Assembly: GCA_027919835.1 (NCBI GenBank)
Contig: JANVFP010000025.1
Coordinates: 248,001-312,000, forward strand
Origin: Lentinula raphanica
Taxonomy: Eukaryota; Basidiomycota; Agaricomycetes; Agaricales; Omphalotaceae
DNA: 64,000 bases
Reading direction: 5' to 3'
Shown piece by piece: positions 54,388 to 64,000 of the stretch. Position 1 is the first letter of the stretch. Each line of letters starts with the position of its first letter. The position numbers and the translations under genes were made by a program. The notes beneath the pieces are model-generated. The model saw nothing but the letters and a program-made list of their open reading frames with translations. It was not told the origin of the DNA and ran no database searches.

Positions 54388-54654
54388 TGTTGGATTCCGT
54401 CAGTCGTACCGTAGGTGTATCGCGAGGCAATACGTTCGAGTCAGAAAACTGAAAATTACCTAATCACTTATATACTCGTCGTGTCGTCGCCTGTCTCTTT
54501 TCCTCAGCCTTGTTCACTACGGCTGAGGTATGTCTATATTTCTATGTCCTATGCCCATTATGCTTATATACTATATACCTACAGTGTTCTCTTTAGGTAT
54601 GAATATACTTATAGCCTTGTTCACTACGGCTGAGTGTTCTCTTTAGTTCCAACA
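54388..54654 (+). repeat. copia 3' LTR
   Basis: 267 bp following the tract GAGGGGGAG (54379-54387). It equals the 5' LTR once the DIRS insertion is removed. Confidence 0.9.
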
Positions 54655-54836
54655 CTTCTTCCTACTGTACTTCTTGCAGTCTACCATCTCCTTGCGGGAT
54701 GCGCTCGCTGCGAAAAAGGCAGTTAGGCCCGGCTGTTCCCTTGTGGGACCCCGTCCCCGGACGGAGCCGCGTATTTTCCTTCCTTCCTTCCATGAGGAAA
54801 AAACGCTGGGCCAAAAAGACTCACAAAACTCTGAAA

Positions 54837-54917
54837 GGGCCTGACCGGGAATTGAACCCGGGACCTCGTCGATTAGAGAAACCCTAACAACGAATCATAC
54901 TCCTAGACCATCAGGCC
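54837..54917 (-). tRNA. tRNA-Pro (AGG) with a 9-nt intron
   Basis: The minus strand folds perfectly. The acceptor GGCCTGA pairs with TCAGGCC. The D arm is GGTCTAGGAGTATGATT. The anticodon stem CGTTG pairs with CGACG (one G-T), with loop TTAGGG..T. The T arm is CCGGG-TTCAATT-CCCGG. The sequence between the anticodon AGG plus G37 and T38 is a 9-nt intron (TTTCTCTAA) at the standard position. A and B boxes are intact. The copia element lies about 180 bp from its 3' end. Confidence 0.85.
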
Positions 54918-55141
54918 ATGGTAAAAGGCTACTAATCGAAGTATACATCCTCAAGCCACCGTGGGACCTTGGCTAAGATTAATAATCACGGGTGTGACTC
55001 TCACCTGACCGCTCAAGTTGACGCCATAAAATTTCCAATCGGTTCGAGTCGTTCGACCACCACTGCCCTCCACATTTTCTGATATTTATTCTGCTTGCAT
55101 GGTATTCCTGACCCATAACATTCTTTCTCTGCGTCTATACT

Positions 55142-58100
55142 ATGCCGCCTGGATCCCCATTCAACTCATTCGCTCTGCCTTATCCAATCCGCGTGGATTG
55201 CTTCAGCACCATCTCTCCTACCGCCTCACCACCACATAATGCTGCACTCCACCTCCTTTCGCATACTCACTCCGACCATATTGTGGGTCTGCAAGCGAAG
55301 AACTTCGGTCAGACGGTCGTTTGCTCTGCGTCAGCCAAGGAGATGCTTCTCAAACATGAAGCATACAAGGAGCGCGCCCTGGGTGAGGAAGGTCTTCGTT
55401 CAGAGCATCAACACACCTTTCGTCATTTGAAGGTGAAGCCACACATCAACCCGAACGGTGAAGTGACTTTCCATGGAGCAAAGGATTTGCTGAAGGTGTT
55501 TCCAATGAATACACCGACTGAAGTTGAGTTGGACGCAAACAAGAAAGTGACTGTCACACTTTTTGATGCGAACCATTGTCCTGGTGCAGTAATGTGCGCA
55601 CCTCAATACTCACTTCCCTTTCGAGCTCACCAATCTTTTTCACCCATAGGTTCCTTATCGAAGGTTCAGAGGGCGCAATTCTTCATACAGGCGATTTTCG
55701 AGCAGAACCTTGGTTCCTAGAATCCATTAAACACAACCCTCACCTTCAGCCTTACCTTGCGCCTTCGAAATGCTCTTCCTCAATGGACGGCAATGGCATC
55801 ACCAAGACTCTTGAAGCGATTTATCTGGATACTGCTTGTGTCATGCAAAACCATTGCGTACCTTCCAAAGTCAGTCTCAGCTTTCCTTCGCATAACATCA
55901 CCTCCAATCCTGTTACAGGATGATGCGACCACCGGCTTGATCTCTCTCATGAAACTCTATCCGCCTTCGACGTACTTTTTCATCAACTCTTGGACATGGG
56001 GATACGAAGACATTCTGAAAGCGATAGCGCGGGAGTTCAACTGTAAAGTGAGCATTCATGTTGACTGATTTCATGTAGCTCTGAACTCGCTTCCACGTTT
56101 TCGTAGATCCATCTGGACGATTATAAATACCGGATCCACTCCTTACTCTCCTCTGACCCTCTTTTGCAAGCACTAGGAACCACAGACCCAGACGAGACTC
56201 GATTTCACGCATGCGAACGTTTTGCACGCTGTCATCACGTCAATGTTGACCGTGAGGGTAATTTCATCAACAACGATGACCTCTCTAGTGAAGATACTTG
56301 CGATGCTGCAAATAGGATCTTACTTGAAGGCAATGCCAAAGCTGCCTGGGGTCAACCCAGAAGAAAGGGCAAGAATACAAAATCCCCGAAGAAGTTGGTT
56401 GTCTACATCAATCCTGTTAGCTCCATGACCCCAGAAAAGTGGGTTGCATATCAGGCCGAGACCAAGCAGGATCTGCTTGGTGGAAGTGTCGTTCGCTCAC
56501 TAGTACGTCGCCTGTCATTTGGTCATTGGTAGTGTATGCTGACAATCACTCTCAGCTTGTTCCGCTCTCACGACATTCACCTCTGCCGGAGCTGCAAGCT
56601 TTCGTTTCTCTGTTCCGCCCTAAACGTGTCATTCCAAATACCCTTGATCCCTCTCTGAAGAACCTTGACTGGGCTGGGATAGATCGCGTCTTTCAAAGCT
56701 GCTGTAGGACACCACGACCTTGCGATCCTCAACAGACTATTCCACCTGCACCTATAGCTGAACATCTGTTATTCTTGGAAGTGGCTGAGCAATGCAGAAC
56801 CATCCGGCCGCACCCAGACGATGACGAAGACGACGTGGCGGTCAAGAACATCGTCGCGGACGCCACCGACGATGCAAATCTTGAAGCCCGAGCGATGGCG
56901 AAGAAATGGCTCGTTGGTCCGGGATACGGGTTCGAACCATCTGTCTTGAAAGGCAGAAACGGTCGAAGACTAGACGTTCTCAGGAGCTGGTTAGGTCTCA
57001 GAAAGTGGGACGACTCTCACTATACCGACCACCCCAGTAGTCCATTGCTTCCTGGAATCGATCCGAAAACTGTGAAAGGCAAGCAGAGGGCGACTGACGT
57101 TGGCGGCTCGCAATGCGAAAGACAAGCAAGTCATAGCATGGCTCACAGGGCTGCCTACAATCTCAACCGAAGCAGCAGCGATGCTGAGAACGACTCGTCT
57201 GATGATGAATATGACCACGCTCGGACGGCGCACCACTTTTTTGCTCCCTCAGATGCAAGCAAAGACCATGAAAACCAAGGTCATTGGGAGAAATCATCAT
57301 TCACATCTGATTTGAGCGACGAAGAAGAGGTCGAAGCGATCATTACACCTAACGGAGCCCACAAAGATCGATCGCGATTTGGTCAAGGTTCCAGTTCTGG
57401 AATGGACGGAACAGTCGCCGGATGCTCGCCTATAAGGAGGGGCTCATCAAGCACAGACAAGGATAAGTCACCGGCGGTGAAAACCAACTTTGTCACCTCC
57501 ACACCGAATCCGAAACAAGGAGTCTCTTTCAGGAGCGGACCATTTTCAGTATCCCAATCACCACTCATTGCTCACGCCCGTTCCTTACATTTCTCTCCCC
57601 TTGTATCAGTCGCTTCTCCATCGCCTGTGAGAGGAGTCACTGATCGCCCTCGGACGCCTCACAAGCAAGGCATCCGGCCCAAGAAGAATCTGGAACAGCC
57701 GCTCGATTCTCCTATCCATCTTGTCTCCTCTTCACCGACATCTAAATCTCGTTCAAGAGCCTCGAAGCGTTCAACTCTTGACACACACAGACGCTTGCAT
57801 AGCAATCGCAAGAACGATGGTGATTCGCCTTTGTCGAGTCCTCTTAGGAATAAAAAACGAGCGTTAGGGCCGGTTGAGATCGTTGATGCAAGCCCCAAAG
57901 AAAGGCCTGTGAAGCGCTTCAAAGCAGTATCCACGACCGAACTTGTTGTAGCAGATACGACCACGTCCAACGATGTTCCTCACCTCACACCCAAACCTAA
58001 AGGTCGGCTCGTGTTATCTCCTACTACCGTCAACAGGCCCAACGATCATACCGTCCAAAACTCCTCTGACCACAACACATCTCATGATAAGCCGTGTCCA

Positions 58101-58580
58101 GCATCACCGGTGTCGGCTATAACTCCAGCTGCTATTGCCAGCAGGCGCACCCCACCTTCCCGTTCACGACGCAAACCATGCGTCCCAATCCTTCGAGCCT
58201 CTCCACACCGTACCAAATCTGAACTCCTCGACATCCAACTCCACGTAGCCCGTCGAGCGGCCGCCGTCTTATCCTCCGACACTGCGCCCTCTTTCGAAGC
58301 CAAATACGCCAAGGTCGAACAACGTCGGGACCATGCGCGGTTGAAAGAGAGAAACGCGGTCGACTATTATTCAGCGGAGGTGAAGTATAACAAGAAGAGG
58401 GTGGAGGAATTTGATCGGAAGATTCGGAATAATGCGACTTGGAATGGGCAGGACAGTAATGTAAATTGGGAACGTAGTCGGATGCTTCAGAGAAATGCTA
58501 CTGAGGATATACGACAAGGGAGGAAACCGACGTTCCCGAGGCTGGAATGTGTGCAAGGACAGGATAATGATGATCTATGA
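55142..58580 (+). CDS. Artemis/SNM1-type DNA repair nuclease (metallo-beta-lactamase, beta-CASP)
   Basis: Nuclease that opens hairpins or trims DNA ends and crosslinks in the nucleus. Exons 55142-55593, 55650-55869, 55919-56047, 56107-56502 and 56556-58580 give 1073 residues. Metal motif HTHSDH is at 41-46, then FDANHCPGAVM and LHTGDFR, and LDTACV..NHCVPSK. The DRMBL region reads VVYINPVSSMTPEKWVAYQ and PRHSP-like SRHSPLPELQAFVSLFRPKR. The catalytic fold starts at the N-terminus, with no zinc finger in front, which favours Artemis (SNM1C) over Pso2. The last 600 residues are Ser-rich, charged and disordered, ending in a helical basic stretch. Confidence 0.85.
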
Positions 58581-59104
58581 ACCCATTGGAAAGACTTGGA
58601 AACCCGTACACAGGAGTTTACTCTACTTACTCATTCACTAATCATATGGTACATAAATTACTACACCACTTCCTGTGAATTAAGGAGACAAGCCAGAATA
58701 CCATGGCAGTACAAAATTCAAATGACATATGCTCGACAACGGTCAATTTATTTAACCATACAGGTAAATACATGATTTTTTTGGTATAAGCATACGTACA
58801 ACACAGGAAAAGAATGACGGTATCAAACGAAGGTGGCTGGTGAATGAGCTGGTATAATTTTTGTATGGACTGTGAATTAGATGGCTATAAGTACCAGGGG
58901 TCCAGAGATGCAGAAAAAATGCACCCAGCAAGATGCACATGGGAGGTAGGTATTCGGGGTTCAGCGTTCAGTTTCTGATGCAGTCTATGTTAACATAATA
59001 CAGCCTGAGATTGAGGAATGAAATACAATGATAGATAACAAAGATGGAGCCAATGCAACGACTGCCGGCTCCGACCATGTAAAAAGGGGAAAAGCCAGGA
59101 TTGA
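58581..59104. other. intergenic between convergent genes
   Basis: No gene, RNA or repeat recognised; AT-rich 3' flanks. Confidence 0.5.
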
Positions 59105-60377
59105 TCACCGTTTGGCAAAGATGGCAACGAGGATGATAAAAGGGATATAGGTCACCAACGATACTGCACTCATAATTCGGCATCGTTTGCGCCATGATTT
59201 TGCATCTATGTATACGGCAATTCAACACAACTTCTCGTTTCAAATGTGGAAAACTGACCATGTTCAACCTGAGGATCGTCCAACACGACCGACTTCTGAC
59301 CATCGAGTCCACCTTCGATACTCCTCGTTCGGGGAATCTTGAGAAAAGCAGCGATCCACCAAACGGGGAAGAGTATAAATCCCAAGAAAAAGAGCCATGC
59401 GTGGGGTGGACTGCCTCCTCCTTCGTGCCATCCCACAGATGAAAATGTTTCATCTCTTTGACTTTCTGCATCCTTCGTCGAGCTCCGGGGTGTAAATTTC
59501 GATTGCCATTTCGACGCGAACCATCCACTGATATATCCCTTTCCCTCGCCAGTCTGAGGAAATGAGAGTGCCCACGGCGTAGGCTGAATCCTAGGCGGCT
59601 TTCGTGGATCACGCATATGGAATACAGAATTGTTTGGATGAGATATCGAAGGAGCGTGAGGTGATATGAGCGCCGAAATAGGGATCGAGGCTTGTGAGAT
59701 ACTACCCCGTCTCGATGGTGCCCGACCGGATGGTGCGACGGAACCAGCTCGAGCCACGGATGTATGTTGACTGCGGTGTGAAGTACGAGACTGAGATCTC
59801 ATAATACTCGCATTCCGACTCCGCGTAGAATTCCACGTCCCAGTGTTCGTAGCGTTCTGGTTCCGATGAGATTCTGAACGCGAAGATGATCGAGGGATGC
59901 CTTTCGCGTCGTTTTCTGCTACGGCAGCCATCGTGGCTGCTAGACCTGCAGCTGAGGTTGTGGCTGCAGTAGAGAGTCTTGCGCGTTTGCGGGTGTAGGA
60001 GGAAGGGGCATGAGAGGAGCTTGAAGTACCTGATCCGCGATGTGCTATAGAAAAAACATGGTAGATGGCACCATGAACGATTGGACATTGCATGAGTCAC
60101 TTTATCACGTACGTCTTGGGTCTGCAGCAAAAGTGGCACGCTGTTTTCGCACATCAGGAGGCGTATTCCCTTCTACCTCATCGGCCTTCCGTTTTCCCTT
60201 GCCGGTATTAGGGGTAGGTGTTGAAGGTGTTTTTGTCTCTGTCACGAGCGCCGAACGAAGAGGAATGGGAGAGGAAATCGAAGTTCTTGTCGAACGAGGG
60301 TGAGATGAAGATGGAGAGCTCTCGCCACTCTTGAGGCCCGGTTGCACGATATCACCCTGATTGAGATGAGACCGCAT
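59105..60377 (-). CDS. conserved fungal serine-rich protein with two C-terminal membrane segments
   Basis: Exons 60113-60377, 59259-60044 and 59105-59205 give 383 residues. The first 250 residues are Ser/Arg-rich and disordered, with a basic KGKRKADE and YTRKRARL that could be nuclear or phosphorylated segments. Then comes a conserved DPRKPPRIQPTPWALSFPQ motif. The end holds two membrane segments, HAWLFFLGFILFPVWWIAAF and, after an intron, VSLVTYIPFIILVAIF, with basic flanks. I recall this layout from a widespread fungal 'serine-rich protein' of unknown function. The start chosen is the first ATG of the open frame. Confidence 0.7.
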
Positions 60378-61052
60378 AGATAGTTTTGGTGCAGAGAGAT
60401 GAGGAAGTGAAGGTCGCAATAGATGATTAAGAAGATTTAGTTAAATAGCATACGTCTAGAAAAAAAATCGTCAAGACTTTTCTTTTGAGGATGATGATAG
60501 TGAAGAAACAAAGAATACCGAATCTGAATCCCGCCGGAAAAACCCAAGGAAAAGCACTGCCTGTGCAAGCCTATTTGATCAAATCAGATGCCCAGATTAC
60601 AAGGGATATTGAACCCATAAAGCTCTTTTACTTACAGATGGATGGATGAAGGAGAAAGGAAGAAAAGGGAAGAAACCAAAGACCGAATTTCAAAGACAGT
60701 TCCACGTGTGTGACCCTGAATCGATGCCATTTGCCATTTTTGGATAAAATAAATTCCCAACGCTTTGCACCCACTTCCGATGTTCTGTTATATTCTGAGT
60801 TCTTCCTCTGGTGAAAGATATGCGCGATATACACGACGAGCAGTCGCCCAGGGGACATCAACCTCTAACAGCGACGCGGCTTTCCGGAAACTTTGTAAGA
60901 AAGGAAAATATAGTACGCTCTGTTTCCGATACTTAGAAGTACGTGACTCGACGATGAAGATAATTAGAATGGATTGCGAAGATGGCCAACACTGCTAACT
61001 GCTAAGTAGCAACCATCATACATCCAGTCCTGCTTCAGCTTTTCTTCTTCCT
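60378..61052. other. intergenic
   Basis: No gene seen. Part of it (about 60775-60905) resembles 62545-62680, sharing TCCTCTGGTGAAAG and GCGCGATATACA, so a small duplicated segment is present. Confidence 0.4.
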
Positions 61053-62092
61053 TCAGAATACATTGTGATACATTCCCTTGACCTGCTTTTTCCAGCTTTG
61101 TACCTTCGCCTTCGCCTTCTCCTTCACCGTCACGGTCTGGAAGTCGAAGATCGCGACCTTTTTCGCGTTGTCTATGGTCGAAGGAACCACGGTCTTTTTG
61201 ATTTCTTTTGTGTTCTGTTTCCACTTCGACCTTTCAGGCTGGAACTTCTCGAACGGGCCTCGGTCAAGGTTCCGAAAGCTCGTAGACCTCTGGAAAGTAG
61301 CCTATGTAGTAAGTGCACTCAGTGTGACGCAAACCTGGTATAGTTTCAAAAAACTGACCCCATAACGTCCATGTATGAAGCCGACAAACCGATACGAATG
61401 CGGATCAGCATTACCGCCTCCGCCTTCAAGTCTAACCGCCTCCGCTACTCCCAATGGTGATCGTGCTTGAGCGAAGACGGACTTCAAAAAATATAAAATA
61501 TGGTCGTATCGGTCCAAATGATCTCCTTTGAAGAAGACCTTCACGCCCATCTTGTAATAGTTCTGATCATGTCGATCTCGAGGGCTTGTAACATCGCTTT
61601 CGTTATAGAACAGTTCGGTGGCTCGGAAAGAGAGGCGATTGTTAGGCAGCTCCATCATCGTTATGTGGTCACGGTCATCCTCAAGAAAATCTGTCGCGTC
61701 CAATATCGGCAGGAACCATGGAAGCAGAATTTCTGCGGCATTGCGAAATTTGTCTGCGTACTCTACTGGAAAGACCTCAGCCTCAACATCATCTTCGGTG
61801 TAGATATTGAGTTGAAGCGAAAGACGAATATCTGGACCAGAAGTGTCGCCGACGTCGAGATTGTAATTCCGGGGATAGATGGTGGTCAAATTCGAGAGTG
61901 TTGGTTTAAAGTCCTCATTCGAATGGACTTGAACCGATGGGTTCTGTACATCAGATGCGGGGATGATGAGTATGTGAGTTTTGCCTTTTGAACTCTGAGA
62001 CCACTCACTCTAGTGGTGACAGGTGCCGCAAAAATGTGGGCGGGCCCGCAGAGAAAACTGAAGTAGAAGGCAAATATAGACAGGTGCCGCAT
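61053..62092 (-). CDS. secreted protein of unknown function, 313 residues
   Basis: Exons 62009-62092, 61335-61943 and 61053-61301 keep one frame. Exon 1 is a signal peptide (MRHLSIFAFYFSFLCGPAHIFA). The body (NPSVQVHSNEDFKPTLSNLT onward) has no motif I recognise. It is mixed alpha/beta in character, with few Cys, an NxS/T site or two, and a basic C-terminal part (KEKAKAKVQSWKKQ). The last intron (61302-61334) is short at 33 nt, so an alternative is that translation stops at the TAG inside it. Likely a lineage-specific secreted protein. Confidence 0.6.
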
Positions 62093-62937
62093 TGTAGAAG
62101 GTTGCTGCCGGTGAGCACTGCGGTTTTAGGTTGCAATTTGACCAAGCAGAGAGGTAAGTCCGAGCGAGACTGGACCGGCCAGTAGTGGGCTCAAACCTCA
62201 CGTAGTCAGAGAATGATGGGAAAAGAGCGAAAGCAGCATTGGAGGCTAAATATCAATCCTGATGGCCTGATGCACGGCGGTGCTGATGACCATCAAGAAT
62301 ACGAAACATCACAGCATCCGGCGAATATACATTATTGATCGATGCTAATCAGTGCTGAGACTGAGTGCTTCACATCGAGCTGGCGAATGTTGAAGTCGAG
62401 AGCATCAAGAGGATATGGTCAATGTGCGTGTGAGGGCTCGAGATTTCAAATTTCCATCCAACTGAAAGACGTCGTATACGTAAGCGCGCGCCACATTCGG
62501 CGCTTATTCTACTTCTTGGTCTCGTTCATCACCGTAACTGACCACTAGATGTTCTGTTCCTCCTCTGGTGAAAGGTATGTGCGCGCGATATACAAGGATA
62601 TACATTATCTTAGCTACTCAGAGCTATGAATTTCTTACAGCAATGCAGTTTTCTGGAATCCTCATAACAAGAAAACAGTTTTATATTCCGACGAGTCTAT
62701 AAGCCTTCATTCAACAACTTGCAAAGCTATCAACGCGATAGTTCGTACTACGTAGTGGATAAAAATCATCTAAAGGACAATGGACATTGCAAGTATCCAC
62801 TGGGACTAGCAGGTATGTACAAATTCACGCTCAAGAGAACCTCCTTCTCAGGCAGGCGTTGGGTTCGGACGAGATAACGCGATCTGAGCCTCAGGCTGTT
62901 GAGGTTGTCATAAAGCTTAGCCCCCTCCCATGAAGAG
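62093..62937. other. intergenic, includes a small diverged repeat
   Basis: No gene supported. 62545-62680 resembles 60775-60905. Confidence 0.4.
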
Positions 62938-63644
62938 TCATGTACGTACGTTCGAATCTTTATCCACTGGTTCAAGAAAATCTTCGTCTTTGTTCCTGCT
63001 ATCAGTCGCATTATACACGATGTGGTTGATGCTCAAACTAAATTGATGTCCGGCAGTGTGCTTGATGCTATATCAGTACCAACATGATGACAACTGAGCT
63101 CATAGACTACACATACCACCCCATTAGAGTATTCCTCAATCACAGCCAGATAGAAAGTCGCATTAGAGGCTGTCATCCCGGCTTGCCATCCTAGGCCGGT
63201 CTTCTTGGAAAAATCCGGCATGATGAAGTGCGATGGAGCTGGATGGCGTGCGTATGGGACAGCTGTAAAAAGCTTGGTGATCAGTTATCCTGCCAACTGA
63301 GTATGCTCAAATTTCCTGACTTCTTCCAAGAGGAAAGAGCAGGTATGTTCAACATATAAAATCTTACCCGGATAGTTCGCTACATCAAATACTCCAAATG
63401 TATGGCCAGTAGCAAAGTTTGTAGAGCACACAAAATTCTTTGGCAACTCCGTAAAAAGAATCACGGTGTAGTTATAGCTCGAAACAGAGTATTCAGCAAT
63501 ACTCTGATATTCGAATCTGAATAATTCTCCTGGCGCAATCCTCGTGCCATTGGCGGGAGACATGATCCCAGGCGTCGCTGCCTGGACATAAGCCAAGGCC
63601 CAAACACAAACGAGAAAGATCGAGCTAACGAGTCTGCAGGCCAT
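62938..63644 (-). CDS. small secreted protein, 181 residues
   Basis: Exons 63368-63644, 63117-63262 and 62938-63060. The signal peptide MACRLVSSIFLVCVWALAYV is followed by ATPGIMSPANGTRIAPGELF and FRFEYQSIAEYSVSSYNYTV, a start commonly seen in agaricomycete small secreted proteins. The rest (SHFIMPDFSKKTGLGWQAGM, HQFSLSINHIVYNAT) looks like a beta-sandwich. Several NxT/S sites occur. Exon 3 and its acceptor are less certain than exons 1 and 2. Function unknown. Confidence 0.6.
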
Positions 63645-64000
63645 GTAGGAAGGAGATGAATTACCAGCTGAGATTCATCACCCGCTTTTATGCTCGAGGC
63701 TAGGCCAGTAAATTGAGTTAGATGAACGAACAGCATGCAGAGAAGTACTCTCATGAATGGCAAGATTGTGCTTAGGGGTCGAGATGAGCTCCTGTACAGC
63801 TCAAACGAAACTGAATTATGTTGTTCCCTATGAATTTCTATACAATTCGAACCGAGATATGTGCGGAGGTGCATAAGAAACCGATCGAGTGTGAGATAGA
63901 ATTCATCGTTTTCAGGTCCTTCGATAAGGCTGATCATTAACAAACAAGCTATGAGAAGTCGATTGAACGGGGAGACCATCGAAGAAGGACACTACGATAC
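63645..64000. other. upstream region of the small secreted protein gene
   Basis: No gene is clearly supported; a short frame here is out of register with the secreted protein and has no motif. Confidence 0.4.

Larger units (their letters stand above)
39220..54654 (+). mobile_element. Ty1/copia retrotransposon with nested insertions
   Basis: The LTRs are 267 bp (TGTTGGATTCC...CCAACA) and the element is flanked by a perfect 5-bp duplication CTTCT (39215-39219, 54655-54659). Without the nested DIRS-type element (39273-49062) and two MITEs it would be about 5.1 kb. The primer binding site begins GGTTATGGGCCC right after the 5' LTR, and a polypurine tract GAGGGGGAG precedes the 3' LTR. The order gag, protease, integrase, reverse transcriptase, RNase H is typical of copia. 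Confidence 0.9.

Noticed and set aside
63461..63979. 172-codon minus-strand frame upstream of the small secreted protein
   Set aside because: It overlaps the secreted protein's signal-peptide exon in another frame and shows no motif; a chance frame.

Overview
The window is nuclear DNA of a basidiomycete fungus, most likely an Agaricomycete. The host genes carry many short GT-AG introns of about 40-70 bp, some exons are only 13 nt, and the mobile elements (Ty3, Ty1/copia, DIRS, long inverted repeats) are of agaricomycete type. All function calls come from reading translations and motifs; no database search was run.

Layout. 1-19784: one large Ty3/gypsy retrotransposon that reads on the minus strand. 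Its 3' LTR is at the window start and its 5' LTR is at 15980-19784. Gag, protease and pol are joined by two consensus -1 slippery heptamers. Between pol and the 3' LTR lie two spliced genes of unknown function on the opposite (plus) strand, each bordered by a copy of the polypurine-tract motif. The element is dotted with a 15-bp palindrome and with TTTCCG hexamers. Its 5' LTR is split by a 2.85-kb long inverted repeat, which itself holds a small poly-A retroposon.

19785-25105: a repeat graveyard built on a partial tandem copy of the 5' end of MSH6. It holds a 3.3-kb element with an 8-bp target duplication, a miniature LTR retrotransposon whose LTRs each contain a tRNA-like sequence with A and B boxes, a Tc1/mariner-type element, and several MITEs.

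25106-39114: a conserved gene block. It holds MSH6 (mismatch repair, 31 exons), two tandem secreted DUF5648-type repeat proteins (minus strand), MRT4 (60S ribosome assembly), and a secreted dipeptidyl-peptidase V.

39220-54654: a copia element (TSD CTTCT). A DIRS-type tyrosine-recombinase retrotransposon is nested in its 5' LTR. That element is split in turn by a 4.5-kb insertion carrying a decayed Crypton/Ndc10-like gene and minisatellites. Two MITEs break the copia pol.

54837-63644: a tRNA-Pro(AGG) with a 9-nt intron, an Artemis/SNM1-type nuclease gene, a serine-rich two-TM protein, and two small secreted proteins (minus strand).

Common theme. The two Ty3 LTRs differ only at CpG sites, and four premature stops in four transposon reading frames are TGA codons where CGA (Arg) would restore the frame. 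This points to cytosine-methylation-driven decay of the mobile DNA.
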